A DNA stretch of 64,000 nucleotides from Marthasterias glacialis (Eukaryota; Echinodermata; Asteroidea; Forcipulatida; Asteriidae), in NCBI GenBank assembly GCA_911728455.2, contig OU452228.1:13096104-13160103 (forward strand), in the 5' to 3' direction. Position numbers and translations under genes: made by a program. Position 1 is the first letter of the stretch. Every line of letters starts with the position of its first letter. The notes under the pieces are model-generated. The model saw only the letters and a program-made list of their open reading frames with translations, was not told the origin of the DNA and searched no databases. Below are positions 1 through 13,225 of the stretch, one piece after another.

Positions 1-94
1 CATTTAAACCGTCAACGTATAACAAAATAGGTGTACGCAAGTTTCCTCGTATTGAACCGTGTTTTTTTTCAAAAATAAGCTAACACCGGCGCAG

Positions 95-220
95 TATTGA
101 AAGCAACATAAGCTGGTGGTCGCAGGTTCAAATCCCGCTACAGTCAATTTTTCTTTGTTCTTCCCAAAATTGATTCAAACAAAATTTACCCAGTCAGTTT
201 CCGTTGTGGTTTATTGCTCG
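95..220 (+). repeat. tRNA-derived SINE fragment (B box and tail)
   Basis: The stretch holds an RNA polymerase III B-box match, GGTTCAAATCC, near position 125, inside a T-arm-like context. It is followed by a tail running from the CAATTTTTCTTTGTTC stretch to the CCGTTGTGGTTTATT stretch. I recognise this tail as a recurrent one in asteroid genomic sequence. No complete cloverleaf can be folded, so this is a SINE rather than a working tRNA gene. The 5' end is poorly defined. Confidence 0.5.
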
Positions 221-965
221 ATATTAAAAAAAAAAAACTTCATCGCTATAATATAAAGCGAGCGTAGATACTTTCTTCTTTGGGACATTTATTTTATTAA
301 TATAAAATTTCCCTAAAGATGTGGACTCTATCTTGAACGTACCTATGCGAAATTAACCCTTTTCACTGTGACTTACTGCGGAAACAACCCCACCCCTATC
401 CTTTCTGACAACTTTAGAAGCAACATTCCGCCTCCAAAGTTTGTTGAAGCCTATTTCTTCCTAACTGCTCTTCCTCCCCAATGAGAGGCTGTCATTGCCA
501 CTCAAAATTATGTCAAACAAATTGGGAGCGTGTTCTGGTAATAAAGGAAGTTGATAAATTGTATGTAGGCCTATTTGATGCTAAAGATTGGTTCTATTTG
601 TAATAAGGATTGTAATTGTCTTACGTTTTGGGGTCAGACTTAAACCCAAATGGCGTATGAACTTGCACAGAATCCCAGACCAAACAGTGCAGCGTTTCGT
701 TTTGTTTTATTTTGTTTTGTTTTTTTGTTTTTTGTTTTTGTTTTTGTTTTTTTTTTTTCACTTAAATTTTTACCATCTGATTTGATGAAATTCTTACGGG
801 TTGGTTGTATGGTGTGTTTTTGCACGAAATCGCTAACAATCTAACCGATATTCTTAGAGAATTTGAATATTGAACTTACTCCTCAGAAAAATCACTGTCA
901 TGCTATACCATGCATGGAGAGACGCTGGATATTAAGAATGAATAAATAACAACAATAATACAAAT
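221..965. other. Non-coding AT-rich stretch
   Basis: I see no gene. It contains a T-rich low-complexity run (about 690-757, TTTTG-type) that produces spurious open frames on both strands. Confidence 0.5.
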
Positions 966-1018
966 CTTGTGTAGCGCCAAATCCGTCAAATTGACGCTCA
1001 AGGCGCTTTATACTAATA
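966..1018. repeat. GCGC...GCGCTTTA interspersed repeat, copy 1
   Basis: A short block reading TAGCGCCAAATCCGTCAAAT, then TGACGCTCAAGGCGCTTTA. It matches the pattern of a common marine-invertebrate interspersed repeat in which a GCGC core is followed by CTCAA and GCGCTTTAC. A degraded relative lies at 31450-31515. The family name is not known to me. Confidence 0.4.
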
Positions 1019-2650
1019 CAAATTAAATAGGCCTTTAAGAAAACAAATCAAGCGAAAACAAACAAATCCATGGTACAAAACACAAATAAAAAAAAAGGGA
1101 AACAGCCCATTTTGAAAAAGAAAAAACGAATTGAGGAAGCTATTAAAGAACATTAAAACTTCAATAAGCGTTTTACATGTATGTTTACATGTAATATGCT
1201 TAAAGCTAAAGGTCAAAAACATATTAAGATGAATGAAAAAGCCGATATTTTAAAACAATACAATTACTATGAATTCAAAACAACAAATGGTGTGTAGGTT
1301 ATCTCGACGTGTGTTCAAAAACGGAAAGACTAGAGTCGCAGCTGTTCACTCTTATGACATACTAACTACCAGTTAAAAAACGGATTCACTCTTTAGTGAA
1401 ATATCAGGGTTTCCATAGAGATTCCCCAAAATAGTTTACAAGAGGACAGTCAAGAGTATTGAAAAATAGTCCTATGTTCCTCAAAACCTCAATTCTTCAC
1501 GTTTTGTAGACGAAACAAAATGCATAATGGTGACGTGATTTGTTAAAGATACGATACATAACTTGTAACGTTGTCAAATAAATACAGGAAATGAATAAAA
1601 ACAAAAGAATCATAACGCTTACTTTGTATGCATACTTGATACAAGCATCAAATGACCTGAAAAATAAATCAGTAAGAAATGCCGACATAAGCAAAAAATT
1701 GAATGGTCACACCCATGCACCAACCCAACCCGTCCTCCCTCCCCCCCCCAAAAAAAAAAAATGAATAAATAAATACAAAATAAAATAACAATAAGAATAC
1801 AATTATATTAAATAAAATAGAAACAACATAAAAAAATATTAGTAAATATTAAATATAAAGTCTCTAAATTCAATTTTGAGTTGATAGATAAACTTGATCA
1901 CATTTACACAGCCTGGTTTTATGTGTTATTATTTATTTCTTCAATTCACAAAGATACATGAACAAAAATAACACTCTTTACAACAAAACAATGACGTGTC
2001 ATGCATGATTTTTAAACATATTGTTCAAATGCTTAATGTCATGTTTCTCTATTCTTGACCGGGTTAAAAGAACACAAAATTAATTCAAACAGAATTTTGT
2101 TTCATACATTACATACATCACCATTTTGCATGACAAAGGTTACCATACTTCTACTTTTATACATGTACCAAATAAGCTTTTTGCCTTAAAAACCTACATT
2201 TTTATACAATCATTACTACAAAATCGCTATCCTACGTTGTTAATAAATTGACCAGTAATACTATAAAAAAAAGACTATTAAATCATTTAGGTATTTTGTT
2301 TTCATGAATATCCAGCAAACCAAATGTATTGAAAATACAATAAAATAACACCACAGATTGGGTTTTCCTTCAAATGTCAATGATACACCGTTTCTTGCCC
2401 ACTTGACTTCTTGTCAAGCCAAGCCAAATCAAACCAATCCCCTCTTCACTCGCCCCTCAAAAAAAACACCAACAAAACAATTTCCCTGAATACGAGGCCA
2501 GTCCCCGTCGCCTAACACTTTCACCTCCCGTCAAACAAGCTGTTGATTTCTTTAGTGACACCAACAGATGCGGACTGCTGGTGTTTTTCCCGAAGCCAAT
2601 CTCGCGTGTGGAGCTGTAAAACGCTCAATTTCTCAACGAGCACCCCCCCC
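1019..2650. other. AT-rich non-coding stretch, nothing recognised
   Basis: Many stop codons in all frames, A-rich simple sequence around 1750-1860 and no recognisable motif. The open frames of 60-70 codons here have the composition expected of chance frames in AT-rich DNA. Confidence 0.5.
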
Positions 2651-5600
2651 CCTTTTATTATTTTTTTTATTTTTTTTTTCCGTACACGTCAATAAATAAT
2701 GCAGGAAATCCTGGGCTTTGGGAGTCGTCTGTGATCATCTGGATGGGTTGCCCTTCATTTTCAAGCGTGGATGAACAACATCTGAAATTTGTAAGATTTT
2801 AATTGATTATTTTTTCTTGATCCCTTTTTCTGCTCCGTCAAACCCTTCTCGGCTGAGATGTACTTGACACCTTACTGCGAATATCATCTCCCCCCCCCCC
2901 CTCTTTATAATGATGTGTGTATATGATAAGAAAAGTGAGTTTGGAATGAACACAGATGTATGGATACAACGCGTACAGCACATGGCGTATGTTGCCCATG
3001 TACAACGAGTTACCACAGCATCCCGCCTTTTATCACCACCACACGAGAGCGGTGTCAGGGGTCAAGAGAGAGGCCAAATCGTCACATAGCACACCCCGTG
3101 ATTCGTCCCTTTCAGTCAAGCATGTGCTGGGGCGCATTACAAACCAGGTGTGGTGATAGTTCATTGGAAGAAAGTTTTCACTGCCATCTAAAAGTTGCCG
3201 CAACCGGTCGTTCTGCGGTATATCGAAGCACAGCCCACAGTGTTGAAATTCAACTCCGGCGTGAGAAAGGAAAATAACATTGTGGGAGAGTTGTAATAAA
3301 CACGGAAACTAAAACTCAGCAGCAAAGAACGTGTGTCTGCTTTTCACTTGAAGTGAGAGCTCGCTAGGTGATGATTACCATCATTGAAATAGTCGCTCAC
3401 ATTCATGCTCTGGGGAGCAGAACAAAAAACTTTTGTTGCGGCACCAGCTTACGATTTTTAATTAGAAAACTATCGAGAGGTTTAGCTCCGGCCATCACGA
3501 CGTCAGCAAATAAGCCAGCCCGTGGATCCCCCCGATAAACCGCTAACTTTGTAATGACAATTTCATTCCCGTTTCTAATCAAATTTGCAATCGTTAAGTA
3601 CCAAGGCGGAAGGTCGATTTGTGTGGAGGGAGGAAAAAAAAGAAGGGGGGAAAAAAAACCTCTTGCAATAAAACTGGGAGACATCTAACAGGCTTTCCGT
3701 TTTGGTCCATCAGATGTATTGGTTGCTAAAGCCGTCTGGGTTATTGCTTGCTAATATAAAGCCAGCTAACCTGATTGGCTGTGGATCGGAGCGGCAAAGT
3801 CATGTCCTAATTAATATACGTAGGTTCGCTGTTAGCTTGGCATAGGCGAGGTGTCAAAGACGCATCACACAGTTATTAGCTATTATTGGATGGAGGGCCT
3901 CTACGAATGTATATGCGTGTACAAACTTGCTTGTCATTGTATGATATCGCGAGAGGCCCCTTTTACCTCGCTCTCTCTCCCCCTCACTCCCTCCGTATCT
4001 CTAATTCACTGCCAACTCCAAAGAGGGTAGGCTCGGATGGCGGGACGATTGGGACATATGTCACCAATAAATCTGGTCGGGGGTTCATCCAATGGAGATT
4101 AGCCGTCAAACTGCGCTATTGTCCCCCTTTAAGACCTCATAAAACTTATCGAGCGCATACTTAGGAATATCATGGGCCCATTATTTATTCAAAGACCATG
4201 CAGAGAGTGGGGGTAGGGAAGACATTTCGGGCAATTGAAAGGGAATTTTAGTCTGCCTCCCAAATGAAGCATATGTGGCTCGTACGTCCATATGCCACGC
4301 TTTTGTAGGGCAGAATTCTCGGCGGACGGAAGGGGAGAGGAAAGCGAGCGCGCCCGGCAAGCAGCACCTGACAAAGGCCCCCCTTTTGCCCACTTCTGTT
4401 CGCCGCCTTTTTGCCGTTCCACACGCACATATCACGCTTGAAAAGTAAACGAAGACGCCGCCTAGTCAGCCATGCCACTACCGACTGTCACTTGATCAAA
4501 GCTTCACTAATGATCGGCCACACATGAGTCTAATTCGCTGTTAATTGGTTGGAGGAGGCGGCCTCATAGCGCGTGCTGCAGGTGCGTCTACCACTCAATA
4601 TCATTCAATTGTACATACAAACCTAATTCAGGCTCTGTTACTCTATGTGTTTACCCCTAAATACAATGGATTTTACGTTCTAGATGCAGCTGCAGCCATA
4701 AATTATTGGATCCAGCAGGCCTTGATAAGGACTGTATCGTACTGACACGCACGACCTACCCACCGCGTCTCGCCAAAGTGGCACCCTGCGCCTGCCCGTC
4801 TCGCCCTTCCCATTGGTCCCGCAAACTCCAACCATCGCTCCTTTCTCGAGAAAAATAACCAACAGCTTGCGAAGCTTCAGATAAGGTACCGCTAAGCGCT
4901 CGGAGTTTGCCTTGGGTGCGTTAGGAGGGCCAGTGACGGCGTCAGGCTGCACGTGTGTCGGCAGTGTCTCGGTTTGACACGATGGCGAGCCCCTGCCCTC
5001 TTTGTCCGTGCCTGCTGCCCCGCTCCCAACTCCGAATTGTGGCTCAAAAGTACTCCTAAGTATTGATTAGGATAAAATGAAGCCCGGTGAGCAGTGATCG
5101 CAGACTTACTTTAATTTTTTGCCTCCCGATGACAACCATTACCCCTATGCCTTTGTTCGGTGCAATACTTCGCTCCCTGGTCCCCATTGTTGACGCCCGT
5201 CTTCTCATCGCCTCCCATTCAAGCGGATTATTAATCTAATTTCAACACTTTTTCGCAATATAATTACTTTTTACTAAATTTCGTGTTACTTGAAGCATAG
5301 CCTGAAGGTTCGGTGGCAACTGCAGCTCGGCTCTCGTCCTGGGTAACAATGATGTCGGTGGGTTGCTCGCTCCACTCGCCAAGTGCAGCCACAACCTGCT
5401 CCTCTGATCGCCCACATAAAGCAAACAGAATGCCGCCCAAAATTTGTGGCCTTTTGGCTTCGGAAAAAATGGAGAAATATTACTTTGTTTCAGTGCAGAA
5501 AGGTTGTCTTACGACTGCGTGCGACTGCAATCAATGAACGGGTTGTTTTACGCAAGATGGCAGATGGCTCGTCCACCCTGGTGATGGGGGAACTTGCACC

Positions 5601-6660
5601 GATCGCACCGCCCGTGCCGAAGAGCTGTGTCGCTGCACCAAAATTCGGCACAATTATTTCGTACACCGTCCTAACAGTAATTTTAAAAAAGCTTGCTCGT
5701 AAAGTAGAGACAGGGACACCTCTTTTATGTCCAAGATAGAAAAGGGACGGAAGAAACTGTTTACTTTGCGAAGTTCATATATGTAATTTTGGGTTAATTA
5801 GAATATGAATAGTTCCTAACAGGTATTCCTGGACGAGTGTCCAGCACGTGGTCTTGAATCAGTACGAGGGGAGCATCCACGTGGCAAGAGGCGAGTCTCG
5901 ATTCGAAACCTCCATTCCCATCATCCATACACTTTCTTTGTGATGCACATTGCATGAAAATGTCTTTGTAATCTTAACCGGCTTTTGGTTGGGGTCTTTT
6001 CTTCTAGGAATAGGCAGCCGTCCATGCTGAATCGAACGGGGGATGTGTCTGCCTCAGAGCTCTCTCTTTTTCTAGCCCCACCCTGCCAGGCAGACACCGC
6101 CGGCTCTTCGGCAAAATAACCACTCTCTGTGCTCTCTCTCTCTACTAATTTTGGAAGGAGAAAAAAATGTTTTTTTTTTCTTTTGAGCACGCTTACGAAG
6201 ACCTAGGCTACTCGAGGCAATGGACTACAAGGCAGGTGTAATGCACTTGTGGTGGGGTTAACTCTATGTGGTTTGGTAGAGACAGGTGCCTGCACCTCGC
6301 TATAGACGAAGCACTGGACCGAAGCCTGTATTTACTGCTCAATAACGAGCTGATCGCAAGAGATTGAAATCTGAAATATCGATGAAGAAAATGAGAAATA
6401 GTTCACTCGGAATTATTATTTTAAGTTGGTGCGTTTACTTGCAGGAGACGCTAGCGGTTGCTTACCGACGTCTTAACTCCGCCTCGCACCGATCAACCAG
6501 CCCGCCCATCTCAATGGGACAGCTGGACCCTTGCGGGCTCCACACTGATTAACGCAGGCAAATTAAAATCTTACAATGAATAATTTATTTTTGTATAATC
6601 CTTGATTTTGGGTCCCCACTTGAGGGCTGAGATCAAAACTAATGCAATGAAATGATTTCT
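2651..6660. other. Non-coding stretch of mixed base composition; possible regulatory DNA
   Basis: This stretch is less AT-rich than its left neighbour and carries no recognisable repeat for about 4 kb, unlike most of the window. It contains TGATCAAAGCTT (4493-4504; TCF/LEF-type core) and a TTTATGGC-type Cdx-like site on the minus strand near 4696. None of the open frames (up to 118 codons, at 5383-5739) resembles a known protein or has paired splice signals I trust. Conserved regulatory DNA is possible but cannot be tested from one sequence. Confidence 0.3.
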
Positions 6661-8510
6661 AACACCGCCTCTGCGCCAACTTGTAGCGGTACAGATGGTG
6701 CGTCTTAAGTGGGCGGGTCACCTAACCCGGAAGAGCTTCCACCGTACAGTCAATACAGTCATCACCACAATAATCACCGATGTGCTGATTCACAAGACCA
6801 AACCAAACATTTTGCCACAGTTGTCACGAAAATATTCCTGCGCGATCTCAAGTTATGAGAGAAAAACTGTCCGGACCCGTGCCAAAAACCGGCATTTTGA
6901 CGTTCGTATATCGCGCGTCCGGACAATACGTAAGTGCCGACATTGTACGTACACAATGAAAGGAGCGCCATCTAGCGTTGAAAAGAACGTGCAGCTGTGT
7001 GCAGGAAACCGGCAAAACAATACACAACGTGAACAAGCACGTAGAGAGATTCAGGCTTCGCTCGGACTTCGCTGATCTCTCCCAGAGCCTAGACTGAGTA
7101 TTTTGATCAAGGGGGTCAGTCTGCAGGTCAACACACTAATCGTATAAGAATTAACATAAGATTTAGGTAATTAGCATATTATACCCCTATAAAATACATT
7201 AAAAATGAGGTTTTTTCAGCATTTCGGAGAGAAAAAACTGTGTAAAACATATATTTTTGGTCGATTTTATCAAGGTTTTTTTCATTTCACGCAAGCAGAA
7301 TATTGTTGTCTTTCTTGCAGCCTAACTGGACTAATATTTGTGCCTCTCGTACCCCTTTTAATTGACCTGTTGGGGTCATTAATTGGTCACAAAGCTCACT
7401 GACCGTGAATTTGAGGGGAAAATTGACGATTTTTCTTCTATTTTGTGCGGGGAAAAAAAGCATGGGATTTTTTTTTGATTTTTTTTTTTTGAAAAATATA
7501 GCTTGCGTCCGATTACCTTCAACTTGGTTTTTTCATCCAGTAGCATTATCCGGACCTATTGAACACACATTTCCACAACTGACTACCCACAGTAATCTAT
7601 CAACACTTGTATTGTTTCAATTTTGGATTTCAATATTAACACATTGTTTTCCCCTTTACTTTCACAAAAAAAAAATTATTGTTTTTTCTCTGTACATGTT
7701 TTACACGGTTTTCGCTCTACAAGTTGTTTCGTCTATTCCAGTTCAAAATAACGACCCGTGTTCCCTCCGGTGACACACTCAGACTTTTTCTTGATAAAGA
7801 GTATTTTAAACATTTGTATTGATGTACCTTCATTTGTAGATATTTTCATCAATCTTATGCTTCTATTGAAATGTCAGAACAAGAATAACTTTTCCAAATA
7901 TTTTTCCCCCGAAAATACTGGAGATTATAAAAAAGTAGCCAAAAGTTCAAGAGCAATCTTTGGTCTAGACGATAATTCCATATGTTGGTTTAGATGTACA
8001 CAGCATCAAGCGTCTCCTTTCAAATTTTTCTTACCAGGAATTGCTCAGCCATTGATCGAGGCTCATTGATTTTTTTTTTCTTGAATCTGTGTAAGAAGAA
8101 AAAAAATACTTATTTCTAAAATACTATTATAGCTTTGTTTTTTTGGGGGGTGGAGGCTTGGTTTTAATTTCACCTCCAAAATGTTTGCAGTGTGATGCTT
8201 AAGCAATATGTACACATAGGTACGATTATGAAATGAAATGTCGTATTATACCGAAAATACATGCAATGAAAAAAACGTCAATATTTTGGGAATAATTCGC
8301 CTAAATTATTCATAACCATGTCTGCCTCGTCTTGCACACGTCCCAGCCTTCTTGATGAATCCGTTTGGCCAGATGTTTATAGGCGACTTTTTAATTGTGT
8401 CTATCAACTTCATCAATCCATCCGGTATTGTTTGTTGCCCGAGCTCATAGCATCACTAACAACCCCCTCCCCCCTCCCCCATCTTTCTCGATATACCAAA
8501 CCTACCCGAT
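6661..8510. other. Non-coding stretch with two GTCCGGAC palindromes
   Basis: The 126-codon open frame at 6695-7075 resembles nothing I know with certainty. Two copies of the self-complementary octamer GTCCGGAC (6869-6876 and 6917-6924) and a CTCF-type motif (6964-6977) lie inside it. The rest, 7080-8510, is AT-rich with poly-T and poly-A tracts and no gene. Confidence 0.35.
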
Positions 8511-8680
8511 GGCATAAGAAGTAATTAATAATCATCTGCCTCCGATTGAATTGCAGCGAAATGGCATGGAATTAGCCAGAGCTTAATGCTTAATCCACTC
8601 TTGGATTAATTAAAGCCGTTCACAAGTTTGAAATCCTTTTATTTTGATCACCAGTGCTGTCTACATTACCGTCCCTCTCT
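8511..8680. promoter_or_regulatory. Candidate homeodomain-site cluster (TAATTA and K50 palindrome)
   Basis: A compact block with several homeodomain-type cores: GTAATTAATAATC near 8522, and a perfect 8-bp inverted repeat, TTAATCCA-CTCT-TGGATTAA, at 8590-8609. The second is two facing TAATCC sites, the form bound by K50 homeodomains such as Otx, Goosecoid and Pitx. A TTAATTAAAG core follows at once. This is motif content only. Enhancer activity is inferred. Confidence 0.3.
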
Positions 8681-9808
8681 CGCTCTCTCTTTCCTTCCAA
8701 CCGATAAAATCTGAGCTGTCAAAGAGATTTATTGATTACGAATCATTTGGTTCACATTTCCATGGGAATATTTCATGTTTTTATGATTAAAAAAAATGTC
8801 GTTTTATAGACCCGATGTAAGTCAAGTGGTAGAGATAAGAATGTAGTTCAAATTTATCTGAATGTTTGTCCTCGTTGGCTCACGCCTTGTTGTATGTTCC
8901 CACTGTTATAGACTACTACTCTGTTTTAATTATAAATTATAATGTAGCAATAAAGATGTAATGAAGTTGAGTTCATCAATATCATTAAACCACCGAAACC
9001 GCTCTTTTTCTCCTTAATGGGGAATACATAGCTCTTTGTTGGTCATTGTCATTAAAATTCAGCCGGAGAATTTTCCTCTGAGATTTATTGCTTTTTTTCT
9101 CTGAGACTAAAATTAAGGGAATCTTTTTTAAAGCTCAGATCTCCAGTCGGAGCTACTCTTTTCCCAGATGAAGAATAGAACTGTCTGAAAGGGCACGTTT
9201 TCAAATGTCATGAAATTGCTGAATTCTGTTCTTTCCATCACGAACACAACACCATGTATGCCCGGCACAATGCCAGTACGCATGCTATGCATATTACTGG
9301 CATACCACAGTCACAGCACTATGTGCACTCAAGCTGCGTTCACAATGGTTCGGTCAGTGAACCGGGATCGACAGCGCCCTCTTGCGTTTTATTTGATACG
9401 AGCCGCCAGATCGTACCCACAGTGAACCGACGGTAGTGAGAAAGATTACCCGATGGTAACTGTATTTCCCCTTTTTGTCTTGAAAATCGAACTAGATATG
9501 TAAAACAGTAATCCATCAACGAAATTATACAGTTCCGAGTTTCGTTTAATGTAATATTTCATAAGAACTTTCAAACTTAAGTCCGATTTTCACCGCCTCC
9601 TCGTAGATACCGTTGATAGGGGCATCCAAGTGAGACTATCGGCACATTACATACAAAGACTTGTAACTTTATACTTTGACCTAATAAGTAAGTATCATGA
9701 TATCGGCCGTCAATTTGAAATACATGATTATAAGTACGTTTACCGGTTGCATTTGTTTAATTGTTGGTTTTATTTCACTGCGTTCACTCGTCCACAAAAA
9801 AGCCAACC
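8681..9808. other. Non-coding stretch, nothing recognised
   Basis: No gene, no clear repeat. A CTCF-type motif in minus orientation (CAGCGCCCTCTTG) is at 9372-9384. Confidence 0.4.
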
Positions 9809-9809
9809 G

Positions 9810-9914
9810 AGCCCAATTGTTGGCACTTGCCACCGAATTCTGCGCCCTGTAAGGCGCGTAACTCTACGGGCACTAAGCGCAGAATTCCGGTAAGCAGTGC
9901 CGTAAAATTGGGCT
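9810..9914. mobile_element. Foldback MITE-like element (GCCCAATTTT type)
   Basis: The left arm (9810 to about 9844) and right arm (9877-9914) are imperfect reverse complements. Both begin AGCCCAATT when read from outside and both contain GAATTCTGCGC. The middle is a short GC-rich loop with CTGTAAGGCGCGTAACTC. The whole unit is about 105 bp, has no coding capacity and would fold as a long hairpin. I recognise this as a recurrent type in sea-star sequence. No target-site duplication was found. The superfamily is unknown. Confidence 0.55.
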
Positions 9915-12900
9915 GTTCTTAATGGCAGAAGCACAAGTTTAGTAGCCCGCCATACAATTTCAGTTCGAAGTCGCCACCCAGTTGGAGCTGGTACAACGAC
10001 TCCAGTCAAACCCACTCATTGCCGCTGAACGTCTTCAATTTGACTCATAGCCGTAGTCAGGCTCCAAGACAACTGAAAATCTATACAGCTTCTGATGGCC
10101 AAACTCCAATAACCCTAACCTATATACAGACCCCTTTGCAAACCAACATGAACAAAGAAACCGAGACTGAATACAAATAAGGAACTAAATGTTTTACAAA
10201 ATACATGACGGCATGATGTTTTTGTTTTAAATATGAAAAAATGGAACCGAAGCATGATCATTTTGTCATTATTATAGAGAGACAAATCATGTACAAATCA
10301 TAAAATTATTGACATAAAACCATATTTCTGTCATTCTTTAATTTGTCATCGAGTTCCTGTAGGCAACATGTTTCTTTCCGTAATGACAGTACTTTTATCA
10401 AAACTTATAGTCAGACTTGCGGTAACACCATGTACAATCTCTCTCATGAGTTGTGGTGGTTCTGTAACAACTTGACGTTTCGATCCGTGTGATTTGATTG
10501 TCTTCAGGGGAAAGTTGGATTCTGATGTTGCAGGCTGTATAAAGTACTCGGGAAATGAGCGAAGGCGGCGGAACAGGATCCTTACAACTGATGTAAGGGT
10601 CACTGTTATTAAAAACCAAATAACTTATATTATCAAGCATACTTCAAGGATCGTATACAAACCTCAAAACTGTGGAATGTTTTTATTTTAAATTCATAAC
10701 TTAGCAGCCGAGGTGTGACTTATATCCCTATACCCTGAAGTGATTTCCTTTGGGTATTTCCACTGCGTCACATTGTTACACTCCCATCCCGTGTCTGTGT
10801 CCGCAGTGGCAGCAATCATTGCTGAGCGAGTTTGTGGGCATACAACACTTTTATTGTGAATATTGAGGCCTTGACAAGTGCATGGGCGTTAATCACACAT
10901 CGAGAAAAAAGGGGGGGCACGATGCAGAAGACGTGGGACAACGCAGAACACTTACCCACATACATGTACAGTGACATTGAAAACCAGATTAATAATGAGG
11001 GCCGGGTCACGTCCAAACTACACTCCAGTAAAGATTGTCCATCTAAGCCGATGTAATATAATTACTATTCCCGAATGGATAATGATCAGAAATCTTGATG
11101 TAATTAAATTATTAAGTAATTTCATGGTTGTTTTATTGAATTTTAGTTTATCCCCGCGTTGGTCATGTGTGGTAAACCCCCCCCCCTCCCCTCCCCTCCC
11201 CCACAACCTCTCCCATCCCAAGGCCGTTCCCGTTGGATGCACGGCGGCGGTTTGCTCGGTACGTCGTGGGAAGAGCACCGTGCGACACGGGTTCCCCGGG
11301 CGGGCAGGACGGACCGTTGGAGGTGGAGACATCGGACAGGAGTCACGGCTGATCGTGCATGCAAAAAAAAAACAGAAAAGAAACGAAAAGGCAATGCCCA
11401 GTGGACCGACATTTTAACGTTCAGATTTGCAAATGACTAAAAAATGATTCCATTGAATAATAGATAATAAGACAGAAACATCAAGTCAGATTTTGAAATA
11501 ATTCATGTGAAGTGGGGGTCTGACTGGGTTGTTGATCAAAGAGTGGAAAGACTGAGATCTGACCATTTGTTGTTGTTAGGCCGGTGGAAATAAATATCAT
11601 ATCACTCTATAAACCATACCTCTAGTGGCTGTGAATTCATGAAAACAACAAACAATAGAACTTTTTATATTATTGTTCGTTTGACGTAATACTTAGGGAG
11701 CCTATAACTCAATTTGTACTTTGTCTTTTGGACACAGTGTCCAGTTGGCACGTATTAATTTAATGATGCATTTCGTCCCCCATGATTGAGGGTAAACCGA
11801 AGCCCATAACAGACGTGTGACAAATCACCCATTAGATTCGCGTCTACTAGAAATAATTGAAATCATAACACTATTCAAACTCTCCATTTCCCCGTACTTA
11901 GTCACTTTCTTTATGGCTTTATTATAATTGATATAACCTAACGCCTTTCTCGTTGTGGGTTTTTTTTCTTTCTTTTTCCACTGCCTAACCAGCCGTGACG
12001 TTTTTTACACGCCTTATTATTTTATCACTAAGTAAAGTCAGAGTCATGCCACGGTCCATTTGGTCTCGTCGTTCCCACGGATTTTTTATCTTCTGTTGCT
12101 CCTTTCGTGCGATCCACATGCTTGCGAGCGCTTGATGTTGGACACACATCCAGCCGTGTAATTATTGCTTGGTGGCTGGAGTTTACGATGGCCCCAGCGA
12201 GGCATCGCAAAAACGCAATTAGTCTACATTTTTATTTCGACTTCTGCATAATATAACGTGTATTTAGGGCGTATTTGTGACAGCGTGCACTGCACCGTGC
12301 TGTACACTATGTTCCCGCCAAAATCATAGACATTGTAAAACAAACAAAGATGTACCTGTGTTTAGACTTTTCATTGAGAAAGGCACAATAGATTTCTTTT
12401 GTTTCTACGCTATTTTATGCTATAACTTTGGCCCCAGTGGAAAGAAAACAACGTCATTGTCACGTTGTGATGTACATATGACGAAAGCTGAAAAATCCAT
12501 AGGTTTAAGATTATGATTTTTGTTATTAACGTTGTCGTAATTTTGTATTAGTGCCAAGGAGCAGTAGCATTGTGCTTTGCCGTTTTAACAGGTGAAGTTG
12601 TCCGTACAGATAACAGCATTACTATAGTATAACGTCGAAATACGTTCTAACTTTGACATTAAACAGTTTGGAACGCCGTGAGAATAAATTAGGCAACCCC
12701 AACCAATGTCAATGCAAGTAAACCCATAACAGTGCAAATCAAATAACTTTAAAACTTGGAATCAACTGTGTAAGTGTGTCTGTACAAGACTCTTCTCAAC
12801 CCTGTTTTGAAACAGGGGAGTACGGCGGGGAGAGGGAAAGATTTCCCCGTGATGGACCGTGACATTTTAGCACATTACTAAACTCCCAAAATTCAAACGC

Positions 12901-13224
12901 GAAAAACGCAAACTGTCACCATTTTATAAATACACAGACCGAGTTCATTTTACGGGACCAACTGCGTATTGAATGATGCATTTACTTTCACCAGATGAAT
13001 GTGGGGTTTTTTTCTGCGCCTAAGCACTGCGGTGTCGCAAAACTTTCAACTAGTTCTGAAAAGTCCACCGTGGAGACGAGATCCTTTTCACTGGTGAAGG
13101 TTCCATATACGGCAAGTTGCCTCCCCATTCTCCACCTTCTCTGGGGTCGTCATTTCAATGTCACTACACTAACAGGAGTATAACTGTTCAGTAAGACAAG
13201 TTGTAGTCATTCGTAGTGCGAATG
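9915..13224. other. Non-coding stretch with one CpG-rich island
   Basis: Mostly AT-rich and without a recognised gene. At about 11215-11395 there is a short GC- and CpG-rich block (CACGGCGGCGG, CCCCGGGCGGGC) that gives open frames of about 90-150 codons on both strands. None matches a protein I know. TGATCAAAG (TCF/LEF-type) is at 11533-11541. Confidence 0.35.
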
Positions 13225-13225
13225 C

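Noticed and set aside
120-160. Functional tRNA gene
   Set aside because: Only the T-arm/B-box region is tRNA-like. No acceptor stem, D arm or anticodon arm can be paired.
6695-7075. 126-codon frame whose start (RLKWAGHL) faintly recalls the C-terminus of LINE reverse transcriptases
   Set aside because: Only a few residues match and nothing upstream or downstream supports a LINE.
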